Assembly: GCF_014267175.1 (NCBI RefSeq)
Contig: NZ_JACMTR010000002.1
Location: 694,001-758,000 of the forward strand
DNA: 64,000 bases
Direction: 5' to 3'
DNA from: Pseudonocardia sp. C8
GTDB taxonomy: Bacteria; Actinomycetota; Actinomycetes; Mycobacteriales; Pseudonocardiaceae
Shown: positions 1 through 8,642 of the stretch, piece by piece
Position numbering within the stretch: the first letter of the stretch is position 1
How the letters are laid out: the number at the start of each line of letters is the position of its first letter
Notes under the pieces: generated by a model
Seen by the model: the letters and a program-made list of their open reading frames with translations, nothing else
Told to the model about the DNA's origin: nothing
Database searches by the model: none
Made by a program: the position numbers and the translations under genes

Positions 1-549
1 CAGCCCGCACCACCGGTCCGCGGCCACCCGCAACCCGTCGGGCTCCCGGGAGCGGGGCAGGCGCCGCGACCACCACGGCACCCCGATCGCGTCCCCGCGG
101 CCCGGGTCCTGCACCGCGATCGCGGCCACCGTCAGCAGCGCCGCCATCCCCGGAAGCAGGGCCGGCTCCGGGGCCGACGTCACGTCCTGCAGCAGGGCCG
201 CCGCGCCGGGCGCGGGTACCACCCGGCCGGCCGGGGCTCCCGCGAGGAGCGCAGGCGGATCGCGCACCGGCACCGCGGCGAGCAGCACCGCGGCCGGCCA
301 GGCGAGTGCCGGCAGCGTGGCCAGCGAGACCCCGACGTCGGCGGTGACCACCCCGGCGCGCAGCGCGCGGGCCGCGGCCCGGTGGCCGTCCCGGCCCACC
401 CCCAGGACGACGGCCGCCGCCACGACCACCCCGGCCACGGCGGCCGCGGTCGCGAGCGGGCCCGGCAGCGCGGCGAGGAGTGCGGCGAGGGGGAGCACCA
501 CGGCGGCCACGGCGGCGCCCGCGGCCACCACCAGCGGTGATCCGCGCAC
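1..549 (-). CDS. Integral membrane protein, 3' end cut by the window edge
   Basis: The 183 visible codons start at a GTG three bases after the stop of the upstream secreted-protein gene, so the two are very likely cotranscribed. At least four hydrophobic stretches rich in Ala, Val and Leu are visible (roughly residues 5-27, 32-50, 75-98 and 140-155), so it is a polytopic membrane protein. I recognise no catalytic motif and no family. The C-terminus lies outside the window. Its pairing with an exported partner suggests an envelope function, but that is only inference. Confidence 0.6.
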   Translation of the reverse strand, partial: MRGSPLVVAAGAAVAAVVLPLAALLAALPGPLATAAAVAGVVVAAAVVLGVGRDGHRAAARALRAGVVTADVGVSLATLPALAWPAAVLLAAVPVRDPPALLAGAPAGRVVPAPGAAALLQDVTSAPEPALLPGMAALLTVAAIAVQDPGRGDAIGVPWWSRRLPRSREPDGLRVAADRWCGL

Positions 550-552
550 CGC

Positions 553-1452
553 TCAGCTCCCGCGCGCCGTGGGCACGGTGAACTCGCACGAGCGCAGCTC
601 GCCGCCGGACCGATAGTCGACGAAGAGCCGGTAGCTGCCCGCGGCGGGCACCGACGCGGTGAACGCGATCCCGGGACCGGCGCGGTCGTCCGGCCGGGCC
701 CCGGTGACCTCCGGCGTCGCAGGGAACCGGGCGAGGTCGCCCTGCCGGACCGCCGTCATCAGGCCGAACGCGCCGCCGTCGACCGGTTCGAGATCGGTGA
801 CCGGGGCGCCGTCCCGGCCGACGGTCACGTAGAGCCGGGACCGCCCGCCGGGCAGCAGCGCGCCGTCCACCCGGACCTGCTGGTCGCCGGTGCCGCACCG
901 GCCGGAGCGGTCCTCCGCCGGGAACTGGAACGCCCCGTAGGGGCCGGGGACGTGCAGGTCGGCGCCCAGGTCGACGCGGGGGCCGCCGGTCGGGGTGAAC
1001 CCGGCGTAGAGCCGCCACACGCCCTCGCCGGGGAAGGTCACCGGGGCCCGCCACACGCCGTCCGGGCCGCGGGTGGCACGCAGCCGGGTGTAGCCGGCGA
1101 CGTCGCGCCGGATCACCGCGACGTCCATCGCCGGCGATCCGTCACCGGGCGTGTCGAAGCCGGTCACCGGCCGGCCGTCCGAGCCGGTGACGGTGAACGC
1201 GACCTCGGCCGGCTTCCGCCAGGGGTACACCAGGCGCGCCGGGGACAGCGTGTAGCCGGCCGCCGTGCTCAGGACGCCACCCGGCTCGGCGGCGGCCGCC
1301 TCCCGGGTGGACGCCGGGAGCACCTCGTCGTCGTCGGCGGTCGCGAGCGTGGCGGTCGCGCTCCCCGCGGTCCAGGCCCCGGTGAGGACGAGCACCGACG
1401 CGGCGGCGAACGCGGCGAGCCGGGCGGTGGCCGATCCCGCGCTGCGCGCCAT
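553..1452 (-). CDS. Exported protein of unknown function with N-terminal signal/anchor
   Basis: A 299-residue protein. The reading frame is open well upstream, but ATG 1452 follows a GGGGAGG-like ribosome site and begins with a basic stretch and a hydrophobic segment (about residues 11-33), typical of a signal peptide or N-terminal anchor. There is no lipobox cysteine. The rest looks like a beta-rich extracellular domain with only two cysteines (around CGTGDQ and RSCEF), which could form a disulfide. It is followed within three bases by a membrane-protein gene and is divergent from the alpha/beta hydrolase. The family is not recognised. Confidence 0.65.
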   Translation of the reverse strand: MARSAGSATARLAAFAAASVLVLTGAWTAGSATATLATADDDEVLPASTREAAAAEPGGVLSTAAGYTLSPARLVYPWRKPAEVAFTVTGSDGRPVTGFDTPGDGSPAMDVAVIRRDVAGYTRLRATRGPDGVWRAPVTFPGEGVWRLYAGFTPTGGPRVDLGADLHVPGPYGAFQFPAEDRSGRCGTGDQQVRVDGALLPGGRSRLYVTVGRDGAPVTDLEPVDGGAFGLMTAVRQGDLARFPATPEVTGARPDDRAGPGIAFTASVPAAGSYRLFVDYRSGGELRSCEFTVPTARGS

Positions 1453-1605
1453 GTGCCCTCCCCGTCCTCTCGGTGTCACCCCGGTACAACGCCCGAACGG
1501 CGATCTCGTTGCGCTCCGTGTACACCCGGACGCGCCGGGTGAGTGCTGCGAGACGGAGGCCATGGTGGCCGCTCCTCGCGGCCGCCGGCACGTCATGCTG
1601 GGGGA

Positions 1606-2598
1606 ATGGCCGCCGTGACGACGCTTCCCGTTCACCCGCCCGCCACCCGGCCCGGCCGGGGAGCCGGGGCGGCGGCGGAGCCGCGCCTTGCCGACCCCGC
1701 CACGCTCGGGCCGCTGCCGCCCGAGCAGCCGCCGTGGCCGGGACGGACGGTCACCGCGGGCGGGGTCGCGCTGCACGTCCGGGAGACCCCCGGCGACGGC
1801 GCCGCCGAGGCGGTCTACGTGCACGGGCTGGCCGGCTCGGCGACCAACTGGACCGACCTGGCGGGGCTGCTCGGGACGCGCGCGGCCGGCCTGTCGGTCG
1901 ACCTGCCCGGGTTCGGCCTGTCCGAGCCGACGGTGTCCCGCGACTTCACCCCGGACGGCATGGCCGACGCGCTGCTGTGCTGGCTCGCCGGCCGCGGCCG
2001 GCCCGTGCACCTGGTCGGCAACTCGCTGGGCGGGCTGATCGCCATGACGGTCGCCGCCCGCCGTCCGGAGCTCGTGCGGTCGCTGGCCCTGGTGTCGCCG
2101 GCGATGCCGGACCTGCGGCCCGACCCGCGCCGGTTCTCCGACCCGCGGATCGCGCTCGCCATGGTGCCGGTCCTGGGGCGGGGTGCCCGGCGCGCGCTGG
2201 CCGCCGAGCCGCTGCGCAGCCGGGCCGAGCGGATCGTGAAGGTCTGCTTCGCCGACCCGCGGCGCGGCTCCGAGCGCCGGCTGGAGGAGCTGGTCGCCGA
2301 GCACGCGCACCGGGCGACGCTGCCGTGGGCGGCCGAGGCGACCGACGCCGCCACCCGCGGCCTGCTCGCGCTGTGGGCCGGCCGGGCGGTGTGGCAGCGG
2401 GCCGCGCGGGTGCGGGTGCCGTCGCTGGTGCTGTGGGGTGCGCAGGACCGGGTCGTGTCCCCGCGGCTGGCCCGGCGCACCGCGGCGGCGCTGCCGGACG
2501 CGCGGCTGCTGGTGCTGCCCCGCGCCGGGCACGTCCCGCAGATCGAGCGGCCCGAGGACGTCGCCCGCGCGGTGGCCGGGCTGTGGGACGAGACGTGA
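1606..2598 (+). CDS. Alpha/beta hydrolase
   Basis: A 330-residue alpha/beta-fold hydrolase. The nucleophile elbow GNSLGG places the catalytic Ser at residue 140. The acid is Asp281 in GAQDRVV, and the catalytic His is residue 309 in RAGHVPQ, giving the complete triad in the usual order. An oxyanion-type HG motif lies upstream (VHGLAG). ATG 1606 was chosen because the fold begins shortly after it; the frame is open 21 codons further upstream. The substrate is unknown; lipase/esterase or haloalkane-type activities are all possible. In M. tuberculosis lipV (Rv3203), also an alpha/beta hydrolase, sits in the same neighbourhood, but orthology is not established here. Confidence 0.88.
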   Translation: MAAVTTLPVHPPATRPGRGAGAAAEPRLADPATLGPLPPEQPPWPGRTVTAGGVALHVRETPGDGAAEAVYVHGLAGSATNWTDLAGLLGTRAAGLSVDLPGFGLSEPTVSRDFTPDGMADALLCWLAGRGRPVHLVGNSLGGLIAMTVAARRPELVRSLALVSPAMPDLRPDPRRFSDPRIALAMVPVLGRGARRALAAEPLRSRAERIVKVCFADPRRGSERRLEELVAEHAHRATLPWAAEATDAATRGLLALWAGRAVWQRAARVRVPSLVLWGAQDRVVSPRLARRTAAALPDARLLVLPRAGHVPQIERPEDVARAVAGLWDET

Positions 2599-2678
2599 CC
2601 CCGTCGTCGGGGAAGATGGAGCGCGCACCGCGCGTTGAGACGCCCGAGACCCCGAGATCTTCTCAAGGAGTGGACGAG

Positions 2679-3851
2679 ATGGCGCTACCGCCACTGGTGG
2701 AGCCGGCTGCCGAGCTCACCAAGGACGAGGTCGAGCGGTACAGCCGCCACCTCATCATCCCGGACGTCGGGATGGACGGGCAGAAGCGGCTGAAGAACGC
2801 CAAGATCCTGGTCGTCGGTGCCGGCGGGCTGGGTTCGCCGGCCCTGCTGTACCTGGCCGCGGCCGGCGTGGGCACGCTCGGCATCGTCGAGTTCGACGTC
2901 GTCGACGAGTCCAACCTGCAGCGCCAGGTCATCCACGGCGGGTCCGACGTGGGCCGGCCGAAGGCGGAGTCGGCTCGCGACTCGATCCGCGAGGTGAACC
3001 CGTTCGTCGAGGTCCGGCTGCACAACGAGCGGCTGACCAGCGAGAACGTCCTCGACGTGTTCCGGGACTACGACCTGATCCTGGACGGCACCGACAACTT
3101 CGCCACCCGCTACCTGGTGAACGACGCCGCGGTGCTGCTCGGCAAGCCGTACGTCTGGGGCTCGATCTTCCGGTTCGAGGGCCAGGCCTCGGTGTTCTGG
3201 GAGGACGCCCCGAACGGGCAGGGCCTCAACTACCGCGACCTGTACCCGGAGCCCCCGCCGCCCGGGATGGTCCCGTCCTGCGCCGAGGGCGGCGTGCTGG
3301 GGGTGCTGTGCGCGTCGATCGGCTCGATCATGGTGAACGAGGCGATCAAGCTGGTGACCGGGATCGGCGAGCCCCTGCTCGGCCGTCTGGTGATCTACGA
3401 CGCCCTGGAGACCACGTGGCGCCAGGTGAGGATCCGCAAGGACCCGGACACCCCGAAGATCACCGAGCTGATCGACTACGAGGCGTTCTGCGGCACCGTC
3501 ACCCAGGAGGCCCAGGACGCGGCGGCCGGCAACACGATCACCGTCGGCGAGCTCAAGCAGATGATCGACGCGGGCAAGGACTTCCAGCTCATCGACGTCC
3601 GCGAGCCGCACGAGTACGAGATCGTGAGCATCCCGGGCGCCCGGCTGATCCCCAAGGACCGGATCCTGTCCGGCGAGGCGCTGGCCGAGATCTCGCAGGA
3701 CAAGCCGGTCGTGCTGCACTGCAAGTCCGGTGGCCGCTCCGCGGAGGCACTCGCCGCGCTGCACCGGGCCGGTTTCTCCGACGCCGTGCACGTCGGTGGT
3801 GGCGTGCTGTCCTGGGTCAAGCAGATCGACCCGTCGCAGCCGACCTACTGA
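2679..3851 (+). CDS. moeZ: Adenylyltransferase/sulfurtransferase MoeZ
   Basis: A 390-residue fusion of an E1-like ThiF/MoeB adenylyltransferase domain and a C-terminal rhodanese domain. It activates the C-terminus of small sulfur-carrier proteins (MoaD, CysO and ThiS types) and thiolates them for molybdopterin, cysteine or thiamine synthesis. The nucleotide motif GAGGLG is at residues 47-52. The rhodanese active-site Cys is residue 348 in LHCKSGGRS. The CxxC zinc pairs of E. coli MoeB are missing between the domains, as in mycobacterial MoeZ. AAGGAG at 2665-2670 fixes the ATG start. It is the first gene of the segment collinear with Rv3206c-Rv3193c, and it could serve the molybdopterin nitrate reductase encoded at 13 kb. 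Confidence 0.95.
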   Translation: MALPPLVEPAAELTKDEVERYSRHLIIPDVGMDGQKRLKNAKILVVGAGGLGSPALLYLAAAGVGTLGIVEFDVVDESNLQRQVIHGGSDVGRPKAESARDSIREVNPFVEVRLHNERLTSENVLDVFRDYDLILDGTDNFATRYLVNDAAVLLGKPYVWGSIFRFEGQASVFWEDAPNGQGLNYRDLYPEPPPPGMVPSCAEGGVLGVLCASIGSIMVNEAIKLVTGIGEPLLGRLVIYDALETTWRQVRIRKDPDTPKITELIDYEAFCGTVTQEAQDAAAGNTITVGELKQMIDAGKDFQLIDVREPHEYEIVSIPGARLIPKDRILSGEALAEISQDKPVVLHCKSGGRSAEALAALHRAGFSDAVHVGGGVLSWVKQIDPSQPTY

Positions 3852-3872
3852 CGCGTCCCGCGACGACCGCAC

Positions 3873-3907
3873 ACGGCCGCCGTCCCGCATGCCGGGACGG
3901 CGGCCGT
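3873..3907 (+). terminator. Hairpin terminator after moeZ
   Basis: Perfect 15-bp GC-rich inverted repeat (arms 3873-3887 and 3893-3907, five-base loop) starting 21 bases after the moeZ stop. It has no U tract, as is common for actinobacterial hairpin terminators. Confidence 0.6.
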
Positions 3908-4089
3908 CGTCACTCACGGTGAGTGGCCGCCCGTTGACTGGGCGTTTGGCCCGGTTCTGATGGGCCGCTCGGGTGGTCGGCCCCCGTTCGTCCTCGAAAA
4001 ACCGCCGTGCGGCGAAACATGACCACCGACCGTCGCGACATCTCCATGCACGCCGGCGGCCGGCGGACGAGGTGGGCGGGGAGGTCCCG

Positions 4090-6816
4090 GTGGACGAACC
4101 GGTGCGCAGCTGCGCCCTGGAGGGGTGCGACGAGCCGGTCGAGCCGGTACACGGACGTCCGCAACGCCTCTACTGTTCCGCCGCGCACCGCCTGGCGGCC
4201 CGCCGCATCCGCCGGGACGCCGCCCGGGCCGCCGTGGACGCGCAGCTCGCCGAGACCCTGCCGTGGTTGCGCGAGCCGCACCTGGACGGGGCAGGTGGGG
4301 CCGCCGGTCCTGGAACCCGTGGGGCCGACGGGGCCACCGGGTCCGGAGTCGGCGGGGCCGGCACCGGCGCGGCCGGCGCACCCGGTGCCGGCGGGGCCGT
4401 CGCGACGGGCCGGGCCGGGCCGGCCCGTGCAGCCGGCACGGCCGCGGTGCCCGAGGACGGCCGGGGCGTCGCCCGGGTGCGCGGGGTGCGAGGTCCCGCG
4501 TCGCGGCCCGGCGGAGCCGGCGCGTTCCGCGGAACGCGGTCCGACCCCCGCCACCCGGCCCCGCGACTGCGGAGACCGCGCACCCTGTTGCAGCACCGTC
4601 GCAGCCTCGCGCTGGTCGCGGCGACCGCGGTCCTGCTCGGTGGGTACGCGCTGACCGCGGGGCCGGCCGACGTCGAACCCCCGGCCACGCAGGAACGCTC
4701 CGTGGACGACTGGGCCGGCCAGGCCCGCGTCGCGCTGAGCTCCCTGGACGAGCAGCTGGGCTCGCTGGAGCGCGCCGAGCAGGCCTGGCAGCGCTCGCCG
4801 TACGCGGGTCGGGACCGCCCGGCCGAGCTCGTGCGGCTGGAGCAGCGGCGCGCCACGCTCGTCCAGCAGCGGGCCGCGCTGACCTCCCAGCTCGACGCCT
4901 ACGCGGCCCGGCCGGCGGTGGCCGACGAGCTCGCGCTGGCCGAGCAGCAGCTCGTCGAGCTGGAGGAGATCGTGGCCGAGCTGCCGCCGCCGGCGCGGCG
5001 GACCGTCGACCAGGTCGCCGCCGCGATCTCGCTCGAGGAGCAGCGCGACCTGCGGGCCCGGCGGCGGGATGCGTGCGCCGACGAGCTGAAGGCGATCGAC
5101 GACGGCGTGGAGCGGGCCCGGCGCGCGCCGCTGCCGGTGGACCGGTCCGGCACCGAGAAGGTGTCCGGCGACGTGCTCGCCCTCGCGCGCGGTGACGCAC
5201 CCTCGGCTCCGGAGCCGGCTGTGCCGCGGCGATCCCCGCAGGTCCTGGCCGGCGGCCGGGGCACCACCGGTGACCGGGAGCGGGACGACGTCGGCACCAG
5301 CGGCCCGCCGGACCCGCGCGGGCCCGTCGACGAGACGGTCCCGCGGGCCGAGGGACCGCAGGGTGCGTCGGCCCGCGGCCCGGGGAGTGCCCCGGCCGCG
5401 TCGGGGAACGCACGGGACGGAGAGCCCGGGAGCGCGGCGGGGGCCGTGGCCCGGCCGGGGGAGACCCTGGGGCGCGCGGCGTCCGACGCCGCCGACGGCG
5501 TCGCGTCGCTGACCGGTGCCCGCTCGGGTGAGCCCGGCAGGGACGCCGGGACGCGCCGGACCGACGGTGCCCGTCGGCCGGACGCGGGCCGGGCCGGGGC
5601 CGGGCCCGGAGAGAAGCCAGGTGCCGCGCGGGACGCCGGAGACCGCGCACGCAAGCCCGCTGAACGGGCTCGTGGAGCCGGGGACGCGGTGGTCCGTGGG
5701 GTGGGCGACACCGTCCGAGGAGCCGGAGACACCGTTGCCGGAGTGGGGGACACCGTGCGACCGGCCCCGGCCCCGACTCGTCGGGGCGGGGACACGGCGC
5801 GTCGGGGAGGCACCGGAGGCGACGCACCTCGCCGGGGCGGGGGCGGCGCGGCCGGGAACGCAGCCCGTGAGGTCGGTGACGCCGCCGGCGGGCTGGGACG
5901 GACCGTCGACGGTATCGCCGGCGGTGTGACCGGTGCCGGGGCGGACAGCCGCCGGGAACGATCGTCCGGCGCGGAGCGCGCTGTGCAGGACGACGGCCGC
6001 GCCGGTAGGCGAGGTGGCGACTCCGAGTCCCGGCGCGGCACCGATGGCCGGGGTGGCGACTCGGGGTCCCGGCGCGGCACGGACGGCCGGGGTGGGAACC
6101 CGGAACCGCGGCGCGGAACGGACGCTCGCGAGAAGGAAGCCAGGTCGGAGGAGCGCCGGACCCGGAACCGTGACGCGGCTGCCCGGCCCGGCACCCGCGA
6201 GGAGCGGACCGGCTCGGACTCCCGTCGTACCCGGTCCCGGTCGGAGGACCGCCGCTCCGGGGCGGACGGTGCCGGCCCCCGGTCGGAGGGCCGGGGTACC
6301 GGATCCGGCTCCGAGACCGGCCGGTCCGGATCGGGAGCGGGGGAGCGCGGCGGAGGCAGCCGGGCTGCGGAGGCGTCACGTGCCGCGTCCCGCAGTGTTG
6401 CCGGCGCCGTCGCCCGGCCCTACGTCGAGGCGGCGATGGGTGAGGAAGCGGCCGCCGCCGTGCTCGCCGAGGTGGACCGGCAGGCCGCCGCGGAGACGGC
6501 CCGCCGGGGCGGTGACGGCTCGTCCCGGAGCGATGCGGACGGGCGCGATTCGCGAGGGTCCGGGTCGAGCGGGCGCGACGCGGACCGGAACGCCTCGGGC
6601 GAGTCCGGCCGCGCGGAGTCGAGCGACACCAGCGGTGCACGCAGCAGCCGGTCGGGCCGCGACGGCCCTGGTGGCGGTGGGTCCGGCCGCGCGGAGTCGA
6701 GCGACACCAGCGACGCGCGCAGCACCGAATCGAGCCGCACCGGCCCGGATGGCGACAAGTCGGGCAGCGACCGGGGCGACAGGGGAAGCAGCACCTCCGC
6801 GGACACCGGTAGCTGA
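4090..6816 (+). CDS. Zinc-ribbon / single-TM / coiled-coil protein with a giant disordered tail
   Basis: A 908-residue protein. The N-terminus has a cysteine motif resembling a small zinc ribbon (CALEGC about residues 8-13, then LYCSAAHR). A Gly/Ala/Pro-rich linker follows, then a hydrophobic segment at about 170-190 preceded by RR, then a heptad-like Leu/Gln/Glu coiled coil at about 195-340. From about 345 to the end it is Arg/Gly/Ser/Asp low complexity with tandem repeats. GTG 4090 was chosen because a GGGGAGG sequence precedes it and the upstream frame does not look coding; ATG 3973 is the alternative. The zinc motif would be cytoplasmic and the long tail outside if the TM is real. Function unknown. 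The opposite strand is also open here because of extreme GC and the Arg/Gly codons. Confidence 0.7.
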   Translation: MDEPVRSCALEGCDEPVEPVHGRPQRLYCSAAHRLAARRIRRDAARAAVDAQLAETLPWLREPHLDGAGGAAGPGTRGADGATGSGVGGAGTGAAGAPGAGGAVATGRAGPARAAGTAAVPEDGRGVARVRGVRGPASRPGGAGAFRGTRSDPRHPAPRLRRPRTLLQHRRSLALVAATAVLLGGYALTAGPADVEPPATQERSVDDWAGQARVALSSLDEQLGSLERAEQAWQRSPYAGRDRPAELVRLEQRRATLVQQRAALTSQLDAYAARPAVADELALAEQQLVELEEIVAELPPPARRTVDQVAAAISLEEQRDLRARRRDACADELKAIDDGVERARRAPLPVDRSGTEKVSGDVLALARGDAPSAPEPAVPRRSPQVLAGGRGTTGDRERDDVGTSGPPDPRGPVDETVPRAEGPQGASARGPGSAPAASGNARDGEPGSAAGAVARPGETLGRAASDAADGVASLTGARSGEPGRDAGTRRTDGARRPDAGRAGAGPGEKPGAARDAGDRARKPAERARGAGDAVVRGVGDTVRGAGDTVAGVGDTVRPAPAPTRRGGDTARRGGTGGDAPRRGGGGAAGNAAREVGDAAGGLGRTVDGIAGGVTGAGADSRRERSSGAERAVQDDGRAGRRGGDSESRRGTDGRGGDSGSRRGTDGRGGNPEPRRGTDAREKEARSEERRTRNRDAAARPGTREERTGSDSRRTRSRSEDRRSGADGAGPRSEGRGTGSGSETGRSGSGAGERGGGSRAAEASRAASRSVAGAVARPYVEAAMGEEAAAAVLAEVDRQAAAETARRGGDGSSRSDADGRDSRGSGSSGRDADRNASGESGRAESSDTSGARSSRSGRDGPGGGGSGRAESSDTSDARSTESSRTGPDGDKSGSDRGDRGSSTSADTGS
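6010..6126 (+). repeat. Three 39-bp in-frame tandem repeats
   Basis: Three successive 39-bp units (6010-6048, 6049-6087, 6088-6126) encode 13-residue repeats based on RGGDSGSRRGTDG in the disordered tail of the zinc-ribbon protein. A separate pair of near-identical segments encoding GRAESSDTS begins at 6604 and 6682, 78 bp apart. Confidence 0.85.
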
Positions 6817-6925
6817 CCGGACGTGGCCGTCCGGTGGACGCCGTCACCCGATCGTGATATCAGCACCGGGTCGTTCTGGCGTGGCGCGGTCGGGGCCACG
6901 CGCTCACGCAGGTACCGTCCCCGCC

Positions 6926-7753
6926 GTGACCGCAGCCCGCACGCTCGCCACCGCGCCGGCCGCGAGCGCTCTGCCCGAGCACGTGCGCGTCGCGTTCGGC
7001 GTGCGCGACACCGCCCCACGTCCCGTGGTGTGGGCGGGACAGCGGGCCTGGCAGTGCGACGACGTGCTGCTCCGCCCCGTCTCGGACCACGTCGTCGCGG
7101 CCTGGTCGGCGACCGTCCTGGAGAACCTCGAGGTCGACGGTGTCCGGCTGGCCCGCCCGGTCCGCTCCAGCGACGGCCGCTGGGTGGTCGGCGGGTGGGC
7201 CGCGTCCCGCTACGTGCCCGGCGCGCCCGAACCCCGACACGACGAGGTCGTGGCCGCGTCGCTGCGCCTGCACGCCGCGACCTCGACCGTCCTGCGTCCC
7301 CGGCTGCTCGACGACCGCGACGACCTGCTGTCCCGTTCGGCGGCCGCCGCGTTCGGCGAGCGGAAGCTGGACCTGCACCCGGAGACCGGCGGCCGGCTGT
7401 TCGGCGAGCTGGCCGCGCACCGGCGGACGATCCGCCTCACCCCGCAGGTCGTGCACGGCGAGCTGTTCGGCGCGATGCTGTTCGACCCGACCGGCCGTCC
7501 GGCCGTGCTCGACCTGGTGCCGTTCTGGCGGCCGGCCGAGTGGGCGGCAGCCGTCGTCGTCGTGGACGCCGTCGCCTGGGGCGGCGCCGACGAGGACCTG
7601 ATCGAGCGCTGGTCCGAGCTGCCGGAGTGGCCGCAGTCGCTGCTGCGTGCGGTGCTGTACCGGCTCGCGCTGCACGCCCAGCACCCGGACGCGACCGCCG
7701 AGTCGCTGGCCGGGATCGAGCGCGTCGCCGGGCTGGTCAGCCGGCGGATCTGA
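6926..7753 (+). CDS. TIGR02569 family actinobacterial protein (Rv3205c-like)
   Basis: A 275-residue protein with the recognisable family pattern: LPEHVRVAFGV near the start, RPVRSSDGRWVVGGWAASRYVPG, and VHGELFGAMLFDPTGRPAVLDLVPFWRP in the C-terminal half. The latter resembles the HxD and metal-binding loop region of aminoglycoside-phosphotransferase-like folds, although the catalytic Asp is replaced (HGE). Its biochemical role is not known. It lies near moeZ as Rv3205c does near Rv3206c, which supports orthology. GTG 6926 is chosen because the family alignment begins just after it. Five bases separate its stop from the start of the epimerase-like gene. Confidence 0.85.
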   Translation: MTAARTLATAPAASALPEHVRVAFGVRDTAPRPVVWAGQRAWQCDDVLLRPVSDHVVAAWSATVLENLEVDGVRLARPVRSSDGRWVVGGWAASRYVPGAPEPRHDEVVAASLRLHAATSTVLRPRLLDDRDDLLSRSAAAAFGERKLDLHPETGGRLFGELAAHRRTIRLTPQVVHGELFGAMLFDPTGRPAVLDLVPFWRPAEWAAAVVVVDAVAWGGADEDLIERWSELPEWPQSLLRAVLYRLALHAQHPDATAESLAGIERVAGLVSRRI

Positions 7754-7758
7754 CGCTC

Positions 7759-8559
7759 GTGTCCCTGCTGCTGACCGGTGCCGCCGGGAACATGGGGGCG
7801 CTGCTGCGGCCCCGGCTCGCCCGCGCGGACCGAACGCTGCGCCTGCTCGACACCACCCCGCTCACCGCCGGTGCGGGGGAGGAGGCCGTGACCGGGTCGG
7901 TGACCGACCCGGACGTCGTGGCCGCGGCGGTCGCGGGCGCGGACGCGGTCGTCCACCTCGCCGGGATCAGCGGTGAGGCGGGCTGGGACGAGATCCTGGA
8001 GGTCAACGTCGCCGGCACCCGGACGGTGCTGAACGCGGCGGTCGCCGCCGGTGTCCGGACCGTGGTCCTGGCGTCCAGCAACCATGCCGCCGGCTTCCGC
8101 ACCCGGGACGACGGCGTCCCGCTCCCGGCGACGGTCGAGCAGGCCCCGGACACCTACTACGGCTGGAGCAAGGCCGCGACGGAGGGGCTGGGACGGCTGT
8201 ACCACGAGCGGTTCGGGCTCACCGTGGTCAGCCTGCGGATCGGCACCTGCTTCGAGAAGCCGGCGGGCGCCCGCGCCCTGGCGACCTGGCTGTCCCCGGA
8301 CGATGCCGCCCGGCTGGTCGGGGCCGCGATCGACCCGTCGACCCGCGGCCACCACGTCGTCTGGGGGATCTCGGCGAACACCCGTCGCTGGTGGTCGCTC
8401 GCCGAGGGCGCCGCGATCGGGTTCCGTCCCCGCGACGACGCCGAGGCGTACGCCGCGGAGATCCTCGCCGGCGGCCCGGAGCCGGACCCGGCGGATCCCG
8501 TGCACCACCGGGTCGGCGGTGGGTTCTGCGACGTCCCGCTCGGCGCGCCGATGCACTGA
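7759..8559 (+). CDS. NAD-dependent SDR similar to uronate dehydrogenase
   Basis: A 266-residue extended short-chain dehydrogenase. The N-terminal nucleotide motif TGAAGNMG and the catalytic YYGWSK are present. Several blocks match hexuronate dehydrogenases (Udh, EC 1.1.1.203): VVHLAGIS, the SNH triplet, RIGTC, TWLS, VVWGISANTRRWWS and GFRPRDDAEAY. Udh oxidises galacturonate or glucuronate to the aldarolactone. GTG 7759 overlaps no other start and gives the typical length. No other uronate-pathway gene is nearby, so the substrate is inferred from family signatures only. Translation is probably coupled to the TIGR02569 gene just upstream. Confidence 0.8.
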   Translation: MSLLLTGAAGNMGALLRPRLARADRTLRLLDTTPLTAGAGEEAVTGSVTDPDVVAAAVAGADAVVHLAGISGEAGWDEILEVNVAGTRTVLNAAVAAGVRTVVLASSNHAAGFRTRDDGVPLPATVEQAPDTYYGWSKAATEGLGRLYHERFGLTVVSLRIGTCFEKPAGARALATWLSPDDAARLVGAAIDPSTRGHHVVWGISANTRRWWSLAEGAAIGFRPRDDAEAYAAEILAGGPEPDPADPVHHRVGGGFCDVPLGAPMH

Positions 8560-8642
8560 CAGCGGAGATCTCGCGCCGCCCCACGGGCGCGCTGCGGTGA
8601 TCGCCACGTGCCCGGGCGACGGTGGGCGCTTGGAGGCGGCCG

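Noticed and set aside
3914..6847. A 977-codon open frame on the minus strand opposite the zinc-ribbon protein.
   Set aside because: It has no recognisable domain, its composition (Arg/Pro-rich) is what the complement of Gly/Ser/Arg codons produces, and the plus strand shows a Cys motif, TM helix and coiled coil in order.
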